Source of the DNA: an uncultured bacterium
GTDB taxonomy: Bacteria; Bacillota; Clostridia; Lachnospirales; Lachnospiraceae
Length of the DNA: 64,000 nt
Assembly (NCBI GenBank): GCA_947177425.1
Contig: CAMWUN010000014.1
Span: 1-64,000 of the forward strand
Reading direction: 5' to 3'
The notes under the pieces are model-generated. The model made no database searches. It saw nothing but the letters and a program-made list of their open reading frames with translations, and was not told the DNA's origin. A program made the position numbers and the translations under genes. Positions 49,140-58,574 of this stretch are shown piece by piece (the first letter of the stretch is position 1; every line of letters begins with the position of its first letter).

Positions 49140-49160
49140 TAAAACTGGGGGTTAAAGGTT

Positions 49161-51080
49161 ATGGAAGAAACAGGGAAAAAAGCAGAAACAGAGGTTTTTA
49201 TCTCAGAGGCAGATCAGTATTTATTTGCACAGGGCACCCATTACGACATTTATAAAAAGCTGGGCGCGCATCCTTCTGTGCAGGACGGGCAGGACGGGAT
49301 GTTTTTTGGTGTATGGGCGCCAAATGCAGCAAGTGTCCATGTTATAGGTACTTTTAACGGCTGGGATGAAAATGCAAATCCTATGGAACGTCTGGGGCCT
49401 GGAGGGATTTATGCGGTATTTATTCCGGGAGTGGGGATTCACGAGTTATATAAGTTTTTGATTACCACTCCTTACGGGGAACGTTTGTATAAGGCGGATC
49501 CTTTTGCAAACAGTGCGGAACTCCGCCCTGGCACAGCTTCCCGGACAGTGGATATTTCCGGATTTAAATGGTCTGACGATGCCTGGATGAAGGAACGGGA
49601 AAATAAAGATTATAATCATGAACCGGTTGCTATTTATGAATGTCATATTGGTTCATGGATGCGCCATCCCAGACCGGAAGAGAAAGGGTATTATAATTAC
49701 AGGGAGTTTGCGGACAGGATTGTAGAGTATCTGAAAGAAATGAAATACACCCATGTGGAACTTATGGGAATTGCAGAGCATCCCTTTGACGGTTCCTGGG
49801 GCTATCAGGTGACAGGATACTATGCGCCTACTTCCCGCTATGGGGAGCCGGAGGACTTCATGTATCTTATCAATAAGCTTCATAAGAATAAAATCGGCGT
49901 CATACTGGACTGGGTTCCCGCCCATTTTGCCACAGACGCCCATGGTCTTGGGCGGTTTGACGGACAGTGTATTTTTGAGGATCCCGATCCCCGTAAAGGT
50001 GAGCATCCCGACTGGGGAACCAAGATTTTTAATTATGGAAAGACAGAGGTAAAGAATTTTCTTATAGCCAATGTCCTGTTCTGGATTAAGGAGTACCATA
50101 TTGACGGTATAAGGGTAGATGCCGTAGCATCCATGCTTTATCTTGATTACGGTAAAAAAGACGGGCAGTGGGTTGCCAATAAATACGGCGGCAACAAAAA
50201 TCTGGAAGCTATTGAATTTTTCAAGCATTTGAATTCTGTTGTGCGCGGTACCTATCCGGGATTTCTGACAATTGCAGAGGAATCCACGGCATGGCCTAAA
50301 GTGACAGGGGCAGTGGAAGATGACGGCCTTGGATTTTATTTTAAGTGGAATATGGGCTGGATGCATGATTTTTGCGAATACATGAAACTGGATCCATATT
50401 TCAGGAAAGATAACCATTATGCCATGACCTTTGCCATGTCCTACAATGACAGCGAAAATTATATCCTGCCCTTATCCCATGATGAGGTGGTACATTTAAA
50501 ATGTTCCATGGTGAACAAAATGCCGGGCTATACCGTGGATAAATATGCAAATCTGCGCTGCGGCTATACCTATATGTTCGGACATGCCGGGAAAAAGCTT
50601 CTCTTTATGGGACAGGACTTCGGACAGGAAAGGGAATGGAGTGAAGAGAGAGAGTTAGACTGGTATCTGCTGGGAGAGGATTTAAATAAAGGACTTCTGG
50701 AATATGTAAAGGAACTGCTTGCTATATACAGGAAATATCCATGTATGTATGAATTTGACAACTGCTGGGATGGATTTGAATGGCTTAATTGTGACGACAA
50801 GGACAGGAGTACCTACAGCTTTTACAGAAAAGCTTCCAACGGCAAAAACAATCTGCTATTTGTTATTAATATGACGCCCATTGCATGGGAAAATTACAAG
50901 CTGGGCGTTCCTAAGAAAAAGAAATATAAGCTGCTTTTATGCAGTGTGGAAGAACGGTTTGGAGGGAACGGCTGCACCATTCCAAAGGAAGTAACTGCCG
51001 TAAAGGATTATTGCGATTACAAGGATTACAGTATTACTTTTGATCTGCCTGCTTATGCAGCGGCAATATTTGTTTTTTAA
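49161..51080 (+). CDS. glgB: 1,4-alpha-glucan branching enzyme
   Basis: 639 aa. CBM48 N-terminal domain (FFGVWAPNAASVHVIGTFNG). GH13 barrel with ELMGIAEHPFDGSWGYQVTG, catalytic nucleophile in DGIRVDAVASMLY, acid in EESTAWP and HDEVVHLK. It makes alpha-1,6 branches in glycogen. No other glg genes lie nearby. Starts 21 bp after the 952-aa gene and is followed by a terminator. Confidence 0.96.
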   Translation: MEETGKKAETEVFISEADQYLFAQGTHYDIYKKLGAHPSVQDGQDGMFFGVWAPNAASVHVIGTFNGWDENANPMERLGPGGIYAVFIPGVGIHELYKFLITTPYGERLYKADPFANSAELRPGTASRTVDISGFKWSDDAWMKERENKDYNHEPVAIYECHIGSWMRHPRPEEKGYYNYREFADRIVEYLKEMKYTHVELMGIAEHPFDGSWGYQVTGYYAPTSRYGEPEDFMYLINKLHKNKIGVILDWVPAHFATDAHGLGRFDGQCIFEDPDPRKGEHPDWGTKIFNYGKTEVKNFLIANVLFWIKEYHIDGIRVDAVASMLYLDYGKKDGQWVANKYGGNKNLEAIEFFKHLNSVVRGTYPGFLTIAEESTAWPKVTGAVEDDGLGFYFKWNMGWMHDFCEYMKLDPYFRKDNHYAMTFAMSYNDSENYILPLSHDEVVHLKCSMVNKMPGYTVDKYANLRCGYTYMFGHAGKKLLFMGQDFGQEREWSEERELDWYLLGEDLNKGLLEYVKELLAIYRKYPCMYEFDNCWDGFEWLNCDDKDRSTYSFYRKASNGKNNLLFVINMTPIAWENYKLGVPKKKKYKLLLCSVEERFGGNGCTIPKEVTAVKDYCDYKDYSITFDLPAYAAAIFVF

Positions 51081-51113
51081 CAGATGTTAAGAAAAAGAGC
51101 GTATGTGCCGAAA

Positions 51114-51147
51114 TAAAGGGTGAATGCATGATGCATTTACCCTTTTT
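51114..51147 (+). terminator. Rho-independent terminator after glgB
   Basis: AAAGGGTGAATGCAT and ATGCATTTACCCTTT form a 15-bp stem (one mismatch) with a 1-nt centre, followed by TTTTTC. Confidence 0.9.
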
Positions 51148-51188
51148 CTTCAATAAAAAGCCGGATTACGCAGCGATGGTTTCTGGTC

Positions 51189-51223
51189 AATAAGCCGTCT
51201 CGCAAAGGGTGACAGCGTTTGAT
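51189..51223 (+). repeat. Intergenic hairpin repeat, copy 2
   Basis: AATAAGCCGTCTCGCAAAGG continuing to GACAGCGTTTGAT. It matches copy 1 at 41251-41284 at about 27 of 34 positions. It lies 89 bp before the DUF6240 start. Confidence 0.6.
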
Positions 51224-51311
51224 GTAATAAGGCGATTCGCGGAGTGTGCCGGCATGTAATATTGTAGTGAGGGAAGCAGATGTATATTTTAAAATTACAG
51301 GATGTGTTTAC

Positions 51312-54300
51312 ATGAATATTTTAATTGATGGGGCGGAAAACGCCCGGGTATATACAAATGTAGACAGGACAGCAACTTCATACCGTACCCCCCAGGATTC
51401 TGAAAAGATAGAAAATGGCGGGTTTGCATTAGACATTTCTGGCACAGTTATGGATAACAGCGCATACGCAGGTCATGGACGGACCGCAGAAGAGGTTATG
51501 GCAGAAGCAGGGCAGCAGGACATTACTGCCCGGCGTAATTATATGGCAGTGATGTCTAATTCCATGTCAGACGAAGATTTTGCAAAGCTTCAGGAGGAAG
51601 GATTCCATCCCGGAAGTACGGAAATTGAGACAGTTGTTACCATTGTCGATGAAATTAAGGCGGCTCTTGCTAAAGGGGGAGTCCAGGTGGAAGGTTACAC
51701 AGATACCATCAGCGATGACGCCCTGAAAGATATCACGGGCAGCGAAGCCTTTGCAAGGGAATTAAAGAGGCAATTTGCGGAAAAGGACGTGCCGCTGACT
51801 AAGGAAAATGTTGATGCCGTTATGGAAGCTTTCCAGATACTGAATCAGGCAGGAATCCCTTCTGATGGAAGCATCAAATATATGGTTGAGAATGACCTTG
51901 ACCCTACGCCTGAAAATTTATATACTGCAAAGTATTCAGCTTCCGGCAGTGATACCCGTCAGGGTAAAGGCTACTATGCGGCAGGCGCAGTAGCAGGATA
52001 TTATGCCAGAAAGCCCGAAGAAATCGATTTTGAAAAGCTTCGTCCCCAGATGGAAAGGGTAATCACCGGTGCAGGATATGAAGTAAATGAACAGACGCTT
52101 AAGGATGCGGAATGGCTGGTAGAGAAGGGAATTCCCTTAAACACAGATACTTTTACTTTGTTAAATGATATTAAGTCCCATCAGTTTCCAGTATCCTATA
52201 AGGATTTTATGACTTCTGCTGCCTGTGCAGTGGCAGACGGGACAGACCCGGCCAAGACAGATTTGGGAAAAAAAGAGACTTACGCCCGGCAGGCGGCGGA
52301 AATATATGAGAAAACCCTTTCAGTGGATATCTTGGTAGTGGATGTTATCACAGCAAAGAATTTACCTCTTACGCTGCGGAACATTTTCGCCCTGCAGAAT
52401 GAACTGCCCGGGCAGGAACTTCCCATGAATGTCCACGGGCGCAGACTGATGGAAGAAATCAGATTGTCCATGACTGTAGAGGCAAACATCAAGCTTCTGC
52501 GGAGCGGTTTTCAGATAGAGACCGCGCCTTTGGAAGAACTGGTCGGCAAGCTGAAAAAGGCGGAAGAAAGCTATGCCACGGCCCTGACAGGACAGGTAGA
52601 TACCGGGGAGGCCAAAGAAAAAGCTTCTCTATATAAGGAAACTCTGGATGTGCTGCGGGGAATTAAGTCCTCCCCGGCAGATATCATAGTCCGTGTTTCC
52701 AGAACAGATACCCTGCGGGAAGTATATGACTATGGCGCAAGCCAGAAACTTGCTTATGAGAAAGCAGGGCAGAGTTATGAGACAATGATGACAGAACCCC
52801 GGAAGGATATGGGGGATTCCATACAAAAGGCTTTCAGAAATGTGGATGATATTCTTGAAAGCATGAATTTAGAACTTTCTGATGCTAACAGGCGCGCGGT
52901 AAGGATACTTGGATACAACAGCGTTGAAATTACAGCGGAAAATATAGAGCAGGTAAAAGAAAAAGACGATTTGCTGGGCAGTGTGATAGAAGAGATGAAA
53001 CCAGGACGGGTCTTAAATATGATTCGGGAGGGTGTAAATCCACTTGTCATGTCTCTGGAAGAGTTACATACTTATTTAAGTTCCCAGACCGACCCGGCAG
53101 GGGAAATGGAATCTTACAGCCGGTTTCTGTATAAACTTGAAAAGCAGAAGGATATATCCGAAGAAGAAAAAAGCGCATATATTGGCATATACAGACTGGT
53201 ACGTCAGGTTGAAAAAGCGGACGATGCGGCTGTAGGCGCTCTCTGGCAGATGGGAGCAGAGTTTACCCTGGGAAATCTTTTAAGCGCACTGCGGAGTAAT
53301 AAACGTGGAAAGATGGATTATTCCGTAGATGACAGGTTTGGCGGCGTAAACGCCAGGGAAACCGGAAGGGAAAGCATCAGCAGTCAGATTGAAAAAGCTT
53401 ATCAGTCTGAGAAAGAGCCGGATATGCAGGCATTGGGACAGATGCTTGATGAAGCGGGAGATGAACAGGCCGGAAAAGAATTTGATCATATGGTTTATGA
53501 GCAGGTGCGGACGGCGGCAAAATCCGAGGAGGAAGTATTCCGGTACCTCTCCGATTACGGACAGTCAGTTACTGCGGATAACCTTATGGCTGCAGGATAT
53601 CTTTTAAAAAGCCCGAAAGATATCTGGGGACAGTTGAAAGAATTAAGCAGGCAGGATGAGGAAAAAGAAGCCGGGGAAGATCAGGGCGGTGATACTGATT
53701 TCATAGGGCAGGCCGGGGAAGAAGTTCTGGAGGCCCTGGAGGGAAAAGAAAATGCCTGCAATGCGTATGAAAGGCTGCAGGAAACCCTTCAGAAAATGAT
53801 TGAAAGAATGGCCTATTCCGATGCCCGGACAGCGCTGGACGTAAAGGCCATGAGCACTCTTTATAAACAGATTAGTTTTATGGGAAGCATGGCGAGAGAG
53901 GAGAATTACGAAATACCAGCGGATATAGACGGTTCCCTCACCTCCATCAATCTTAAGATTATACATAACGGACAAAAGGAAAGTAAAGTTGCAATTGCTT
54001 TTGAATCAGAAATTTTTGGAAAAACTGCTGCGGAGTTTAAGATGACAAATCAGGGGCTTACCGGGTTCTGTATCTGTAATTCGGAAAAAGGGACCGGGCT
54101 TCTGAAAGAGAATCAGGAACTCTTAAAAGAGAGATTTAAGAAAGAACAAATAGAGGATAAAGAAATCTATTTTGCAGTGGGAGAAAACCTGGATCTGGCG
54201 GAGTTTTCACTAAAGGAAACGGATCGCAGGCAGTCCGGGGACGATTCAAAAGCCCTTTACCGGGCAGCAAAGGCATTTATTGGATATGTACAGGAAACAG

Positions 54301-54341
54301 GCAGAAAGAAAGGAAATATAAATTATGAGAATCAGTTATAA
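51312..54341 (+). CDS. DUF6240 family protein, possible flagellar hook-length control-like (FliK-like)
   Basis: 1009 aa from ATG 51312 (MNILIDGAENARVY); the frame extends to 51246. No signal peptide. Long helical repeats in the N-terminal 850 residues (QILNQAGIPSDGSIKYMVEN; VVTAKNLPLTLRNIF-type units that recur). The C-terminal ~90 residues (LKIIHNGQKESKVAIAFESE, then LLKENQELLKERF) resemble the C-terminal domain of FliK-type proteins. DUF6240 is a name I recall for such Lachnospiraceae proteins next to flagellin. The gene overlaps flagellin by 17 bp. Confidence 0.7.
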   Translation: MNILIDGAENARVYTNVDRTATSYRTPQDSEKIENGGFALDISGTVMDNSAYAGHGRTAEEVMAEAGQQDITARRNYMAVMSNSMSDEDFAKLQEEGFHPGSTEIETVVTIVDEIKAALAKGGVQVEGYTDTISDDALKDITGSEAFARELKRQFAEKDVPLTKENVDAVMEAFQILNQAGIPSDGSIKYMVENDLDPTPENLYTAKYSASGSDTRQGKGYYAAGAVAGYYARKPEEIDFEKLRPQMERVITGAGYEVNEQTLKDAEWLVEKGIPLNTDTFTLLNDIKSHQFPVSYKDFMTSAACAVADGTDPAKTDLGKKETYARQAAEIYEKTLSVDILVVDVITAKNLPLTLRNIFALQNELPGQELPMNVHGRRLMEEIRLSMTVEANIKLLRSGFQIETAPLEELVGKLKKAEESYATALTGQVDTGEAKEKASLYKETLDVLRGIKSSPADIIVRVSRTDTLREVYDYGASQKLAYEKAGQSYETMMTEPRKDMGDSIQKAFRNVDDILESMNLELSDANRRAVRILGYNSVEITAENIEQVKEKDDLLGSVIEEMKPGRVLNMIREGVNPLVMSLEELHTYLSSQTDPAGEMESYSRFLYKLEKQKDISEEEKSAYIGIYRLVRQVEKADDAAVGALWQMGAEFTLGNLLSALRSNKRGKMDYSVDDRFGGVNARETGRESISSQIEKAYQSEKEPDMQALGQMLDEAGDEQAGKEFDHMVYEQVRTAAKSEEEVFRYLSDYGQSVTADNLMAAGYLLKSPKDIWGQLKELSRQDEEKEAGEDQGGDTDFIGQAGEEVLEALEGKENACNAYERLQETLQKMIERMAYSDARTALDVKAMSTLYKQISFMGSMAREENYEIPADIDGSLTSINLKIIHNGQKESKVAIAFESEIFGKTAAEFKMTNQGLTGFCICNSEKGTGLLKENQELLKERFKKEQIEDKEIYFAVGENLDLAEFSLKETDRRQSGDDSKALYRAAKAFIGYVQETGRKKGNINYENQL

Positions 54342-55476
54342 CGTATCGGCAGTTCTTGCCAACAATTCATTGACAAAAAACGATAATAAACTGCAGCAGT
54401 CTCTTGGCAGACTGTCATCAGGCTTAAGGATTGTAAATGCAAAAGATGACCCCGCTGGTCTGGCTATTTCAAAGCGTATGAACGCCCAGATTGAGGGAAT
54501 AGACCAGGCAACAAGGAATTCAGGGGACGGCGTTTCCATTATTGAGATTGCAGACGGTACTTTAAGTGAAATCCATGATATGCTGCAGAGAGTCAATCAG
54601 CTTGCAGTAAAAGCCAGTACAGGAACCCTGACCGACAATGACAGGGAGACAGTGGACGAGGAAGTGCAGGCTCTTTTGGAGGAAATTGAGAGAATATCCA
54701 ATGAAACGGAGTTTAACGGACAGAAAATACTGGATGGCTCCTTTGACCTTAGGGGTTATACGAATGACCAGGATATTAAGGTGACTTATTACAGCGATGC
54801 TGTCAGAAGCGGAATTTACAATATTAATGCGCTGGATGTTGATTTTAATGATGACGGCAGTATAAAAGAGGTAACTGCTTTTACGCCGGGTACCGGATTT
54901 GAGGAAGCCGGGTTTACACCAGGAACGGCATTTACGTCTAATGATTTGATGGATAAAATTACGGTAGATGGAAATGTTATATCCATTAAGGGTGAGAAAG
55001 GTTTTGAACTGAAAGTCCGTGTAGAAAAAGACAATGTAGCGAATCTCCAGCTTGCAAATATAGAAATGAGGCTTGAGGGCTTTGGTTCCATGGATATGCA
55101 GATAGGAGCCAATGAAGGGCAGCAGCTTGGAATCAGGATTCCCAAGATTTCCCTTGAGAACATGGGCTTATCCAGAGTGGATATGTCCACGCAGGAGGGC
55201 GCGCGTGAAGCCCTTGGCAGGATGAATGATGCTATTAAATATGTATCCGCTGCACGAAGCGGCCTGGGTGCATATCAGAATCGTCTTGAACATACCATAA
55301 GCACGCTGGATATTTCCAAGGAAAACATGACGGCAGCTTATTCCCGGATTATGGATACGGATATGGCTGAGGAGATGACAGAGTATACAACTTTGCAGGT
55401 AATGTCCCAGGCAAGCACTTCCATGCTGGCGCAGGCAAATGAAAGACCTGCCCAGGTATTGCAGCTTCTTCAATAA
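54325..55476 (+). CDS. Flagellin
   Basis: 383 aa. N-terminal D0/D1 helices (NNSLTKNDNKLQQSLGRLSS, then GLRIVNAKDDPAGLAISKRM) and the C-terminal D0/D1 helix (MTAAYSRIMDTDMAEEMTEY, then QASTSMLAQANERPAQVLQL) are well conserved. A variable middle of about 150 residues is between. Start ATG with AAAGGAA. It overlaps the upstream gene, so it is likely translated from the same mRNA. No independent sigma-D promoter is visible nearby. Could be a second or minor flagellin; other copies may lie outside. Confidence 0.93.
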   Translation: MRISYNVSAVLANNSLTKNDNKLQQSLGRLSSGLRIVNAKDDPAGLAISKRMNAQIEGIDQATRNSGDGVSIIEIADGTLSEIHDMLQRVNQLAVKASTGTLTDNDRETVDEEVQALLEEIERISNETEFNGQKILDGSFDLRGYTNDQDIKVTYYSDAVRSGIYNINALDVDFNDDGSIKEVTAFTPGTGFEEAGFTPGTAFTSNDLMDKITVDGNVISIKGEKGFELKVRVEKDNVANLQLANIEMRLEGFGSMDMQIGANEGQQLGIRIPKISLENMGLSRVDMSTQEGAREALGRMNDAIKYVSAARSGLGAYQNRLEHTISTLDISKENMTAAYSRIMDTDMAEEMTEYTTLQVMSQASTSMLAQANERPAQVLQLLQ

Positions 55477-55514
55477 TGGTTAGACATATTTGTCTGGAAA
55501 GGCCGTAAGAAAAA

Positions 55515-55991
55515 ATGACGAAGGAATTAAAACAGGAGTATACGCTTAAAATCACACAGGCAAATAAGAGTGAACTGGTGGTTATTCTTTATGAAATGTT
55601 CCTGATATATCTTGATGAAGCAGTACAGGCCCATGATAAGGAAGACAGAGCGGGATTTCAGGACGGCATAAGAAAAGCAAGAGGATGTCTCAAAGAATTG
55701 ATGACATCCCTGCATCTAGAGTATGAACTGGCCATGAACCTGTTACAGCTTTACCTTTATGCCAACAGAGAACTGGCAAGGGCAGATATTCGCAATAGTA
55801 CGGAAAATCTTTTACATGTAAAATCTGTCATGACAAAACTGCATGACGCATACGCGGAAGTAAGCAGGCAGGATACATCCGGTCCTGTAATGGGCAATAC
55901 GCAGACAGTGTACGCCGGACTTACTTATGGTAAAAATACTCTGACGGAAAGCTTATCCGATCAGGGAAGCAGCAGGGGCTTCCGCGTTTAA
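55515..55991 (+). CDS. fliS: Flagellar export chaperone FliS-like protein
   Basis: 158 aa. Helical protein with ITQANKSELVVILYEMFLIY, HDKEDRAGFQDGIRKARGCL and LYLYANRELARADIRNS, the FliS pattern that binds the flagellin C-terminal helix in the cytoplasm and prevents early polymerisation. 38 bp after flagellin. Its last 39 bp overlap the convergent DUF2508 gene on the other strand. Confidence 0.85.
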   Translation: MTKELKQEYTLKITQANKSELVVILYEMFLIYLDEAVQAHDKEDRAGFQDGIRKARGCLKELMTSLHLEYELAMNLLQLYLYANRELARADIRNSTENLLHVKSVMTKLHDAYAEVSRQDTSGPVMGNTQTVYAGLTYGKNTLTESLSDQGSSRGFRV

Positions 55992-56255
55992 AGACGCAGG
56001 ATGGGTATCTTCTTCAGGCAGCGGAAGTAAAGCCGCTGCCTGTTCCATAAGAAACTTGTAGCGTTTCAGAACAGAATTAACCTCATAAATATAGCAGTCA
56101 ATCAAATCGGGTTCTGTCACATTGTCGAAGCCGGCATAGGCAATCTCCAGTGCTCTTTTCGTCTTTTCCAGGTCTGACAGCAAAGCGTTGCGCTCTATTT
56201 CCTTTTCTGACAGCGTGCGGTTTGCGCGGGAACTTTGGCTAAAATACATCTTCAT
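55953..56255 (-). CDS. DUF2508 (YaaL-like) protein
   Basis: 100 aa from ATG 56255, with GAGGG 6 nt upstream. Helical, with LLSDLEKTKRALEIAYAGFD, NVTEPDLIDCYIYEVNSVLK, which is the typical YaaL/DUF2508 signature. In Bacillus yaaL lies between recR and bofA; here bofA is next to it but transcribed divergently. Function unknown. Confidence 0.82.
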   Translation of the reverse strand: MKMYFSQSSRANRTLSEKEIERNALLSDLEKTKRALEIAYAGFDNVTEPDLIDCYIYEVNSVLKRYKFLMEQAAALLPLPEEDTHPASLNAEAPAASLIG

Positions 56256-56412
56256 AACATCCCTCATTTCATTTCAAAATAATCCCCTTACATATTATTC
56301 CGGGATTATCCAATAATTACCTATATGTTAAAGTATAAACAAAAAAATTTCCCTTTATTCCGGCATATGCTGAAAAATTCGGACATATATTTGAACGAAA
56401 AGGGGGATGTCT

Positions 56413-56685
56413 ATGGAAAACTATACAGGCGCTTTTTTAATAATTGGGATATTGGTATTCGTGCTGCTCATTGGCGCTGTGAAAAATAAGGCAGAATGGA
56501 TGCTTAACTTTGTGTTACGCGGTATTGCGGGCATGATGGCGGTTTACTTTCTTAATCTGTTTCTTGCCGATGTTGTACCGGGTATGAAAATTGGATATAA
56601 TCCAATAACATTTTTGACAAGCGGAATTCTTGGGCTTCCAGGGATTGCAATGCTTTATGGGATTAATTTTTATATGCTCTTATAA
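56413..56685 (+). CDS. bofA: Pro-sigma-K processing inhibitor BofA family
   Basis: 90 aa from ATG 56413 (AGGGGG 7 nt upstream; an ATG at 56407 is too close). Three hydrophobic segments. NFVLRGIAGMMAVYFLNLFL and ITFLTSGILGLPGIAMLYGI match the BofA family. In Bacillus BofA holds back SpoIVFB protease and so sigma-K activation during sporulation. Presence suggests a sporulation ancestry; it does not prove sporulation. Confidence 0.88.
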   Translation: MENYTGAFLIIGILVFVLLIGAVKNKAEWMLNFVLRGIAGMMAVYFLNLFLADVVPGMKIGYNPITFLTSGILGLPGIAMLYGINFYMLL

Positions 56686-56965
56686 ATAAAATATTGGCGT
56701 ATATAAAATTATAATATAAAGATACATACATATATATTTTATACATAACAATATACATACATTTATATCTGAATGCATGTATCTAAAAGAGATAAAATGT
56801 ATATAATAAAGTTTAAAAATAATAATTTATTGTATAAAATATACAATAAAAATGGCTATAATTAGCTAAATAAGCAATATACAAATGTACGTACAATATG
56901 ATACTATATGTATAGTTCATGAAAGCGCTAAAAGAACAAAATATACAGGAAAGGATAAAAAGGAT
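56686..56965 (+). other. AT-rich leader of the PTS-like gene
   Basis: 280 bp, extremely AT-rich, without a gene. It has repeated ATACATAC units near 56730 and 56752, an inverted GATACAT/ATGTATC pair, the operator-like palindrome at 56826-56850, and GTACGTAC near 56886. It looks like a regulatory region rather than coding DNA. Confidence 0.6.
56826..56850. promoter_or_regulatory. Candidate GntR-type operator
   Basis: TTTATTGTATA, 3 bp, TATACAATAAA: an 11-bp perfect inverted repeat in the leader of the PTS-like gene. The TTGTATA/TATACAA half-sites resemble operators of the HutC/TreR subfamily of GntR. A GntR-UTRA regulator is encoded at 59569. TATAAT follows at 56857. Confidence 0.5.
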
Positions 56966-58537
56966 ATGAAGCATATAGCGGTTATAGGGAGCAGCGGAGG
57001 AAATCTGTATAATCAGGGCGGCGCTGATCCTGAGAAAATGATGAAAGAAATATTTACGCAGGCAGAATCTGCCGGAATAGAAGTATCCTATATTCAGTTT
57101 ATTGGGACAGGTGCGTCCATGGACAATATTTCCATGGATGCAAAGGCAAAGTTGTGGACCCTTGCCGGGAAAAATGCTGTGGGATGCAGTGAGGAAAAGG
57201 CGTTAAAAGAAATTAACCAGTTGTCGGAAGAAAAGGATAAGGAACTGGCAGACCTGATTGAAAAAGGTGAAATTGATGGAATTATGCTTCTTAGCTGTGA
57301 CCCGAAAGGTGTGAACCAGCAGGCGCTTAAGGCTGCCGCCGGAAAAAAGATTCCGTGTGCCGGCACAGGCGGAACATCCATGGCAAACACACAGGCCATG
57401 GGATGTCGTGTGATAGCAGCTTCCGGGACCACAGGAACCACTAACAGAACAAGGGCTATTTCAGCAGTATCCGCTTTTTCAAAGGAATGGGGCATGAAAT
57501 ATACACCAATTATCGGTTCTGCGGGGGGAGGTCAGATTCAGCAGGGAAATGTCTGGAAGAGAATTAATTTCAGGGGCATTATGATGGCCTCCATGCCGGG
57601 ATTTATTGCAATGGCATTGTGCCTTGCGCTTGGCAAGATTCCCGGGCTTGGCGTGTTAGAAGACGCATTTAATACTCTGGTGGGATATCTTCCAATTGTA
57701 TTGGCGGCAATAGCGGCAAAACAGGTATCCGGACTGGACGAAGTGGGAATTGTAGCGGGAATTGTGGCCGGTGCCCTTTCCATTGACGGAGGAATCATTG
57801 GAGGTCTTTGCACGGGTATTATTGCAGGCGTTCTAGCATATTATATTATTTCATTATGTTTTAAATATAAAGTGCCGGGAACCACAGCTAATATTGCGGC
57901 AGGCGGAATATCAGGTCTTATTGCAGGGTTTATAGGTATGTTCTTAATAGCACCTGTTGCCTTATGGATAGGAAATATGATCAAAGCAGCCATTGACTGG
58001 TCACTGGCTTTTAATCCTGTTCTTGCAGGAGCAATCGCAGGCTTTGCAATCTGGTTTGCAATTATGGGCGGTGTCTATCATGCCGCAATTCTCCCTATTA
58101 TACTTTTGGAAATGGAAGCCACTGGTTACAGCTTTTTGGGATGTATTGATTTGTGCTCCATGGTTATGGTATGTGCCGGACTCCAGCTTGGAAATATACT
58201 GGTTCCCAAGAAGGAAAGCGACCGGGTTACAAGTATTCCCAATTTAATTATTAATCTTGCATTTGGGACATTTGTGGAAGCAGCCTATCCATTCATGTTT
58301 GCCAGCAAAAAAATATTTGCATCTGTTATCGCCTCTGCAACAGTGACTGGTTTCCTGATTGGAATGTTTGACGTGAAGTGTACAGCATATGTGCCATGTT
58401 TCCTTGCCCCATTTATGTCAAATGACAAAGTTGTGATGGCAATTGTATGTATGGCAGCAGCAGTAGCAATGCAGACGGTTCTCACTGTTGTATGCAATAT
58501 TTCTGATAAAAAAAGTGAACTGGCCAAAAATATATGA
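56966..58537 (+). CDS. PTS EIIC-like membrane protein with fused N-terminal Rossmann-type domain
   Basis: 523 aa from ATG 56966; an upstream frame to 56885 lacks a ribosome binding site. Residues 1-180 are soluble: IAVIGSSGGNLYNQGG, DGIMLLSCDPKGVNQQALKA and AASGTTGTTNRTRAISAVSA suggest an alpha/beta domain with glycine loops. Residues 190-510 are membrane-spanning with IVAGALSIDGGIIGGLCTG, KVPGTTANIAAGGISGLIAG and GFAIWFAIMGGVYHAAILPI, resembling EIIC of the fructose/mannitol-like PTS. No EIIA or EIIB domain with an active-site Cys/His is recognised. The next gene is a TIM-barrel protein, so uptake plus sugar-phosphate metabolism is likely. Confidence 0.7.
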   Translation: MKHIAVIGSSGGNLYNQGGADPEKMMKEIFTQAESAGIEVSYIQFIGTGASMDNISMDAKAKLWTLAGKNAVGCSEEKALKEINQLSEEKDKELADLIEKGEIDGIMLLSCDPKGVNQQALKAAAGKKIPCAGTGGTSMANTQAMGCRVIAASGTTGTTNRTRAISAVSAFSKEWGMKYTPIIGSAGGGQIQQGNVWKRINFRGIMMASMPGFIAMALCLALGKIPGLGVLEDAFNTLVGYLPIVLAAIAAKQVSGLDEVGIVAGIVAGALSIDGGIIGGLCTGIIAGVLAYYIISLCFKYKVPGTTANIAAGGISGLIAGFIGMFLIAPVALWIGNMIKAAIDWSLAFNPVLAGAIAGFAIWFAIMGGVYHAAILPIILLEMEATGYSFLGCIDLCSMVMVCAGLQLGNILVPKKESDRVTSIPNLIINLAFGTFVEAAYPFMFASKKIFASVIASATVTGFLIGMFDVKCTAYVPCFLAPFMSNDKVVMAIVCMAAAVAMQTVLTVVCNISDKKSELAKNI

Positions 58538-58574
58538 CAATATAAGGTAGAAAATATTAAGTTGGAGGGAAATT

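Noticed and set aside
51150-51182. Possible sigma-D (flagellar) promoter TAAA-16 bp-CGATGG ahead of DUF6240
   Set aside because: The -10 matches the GCCGATAA consensus only in CGAT, too weak to report as a feature.
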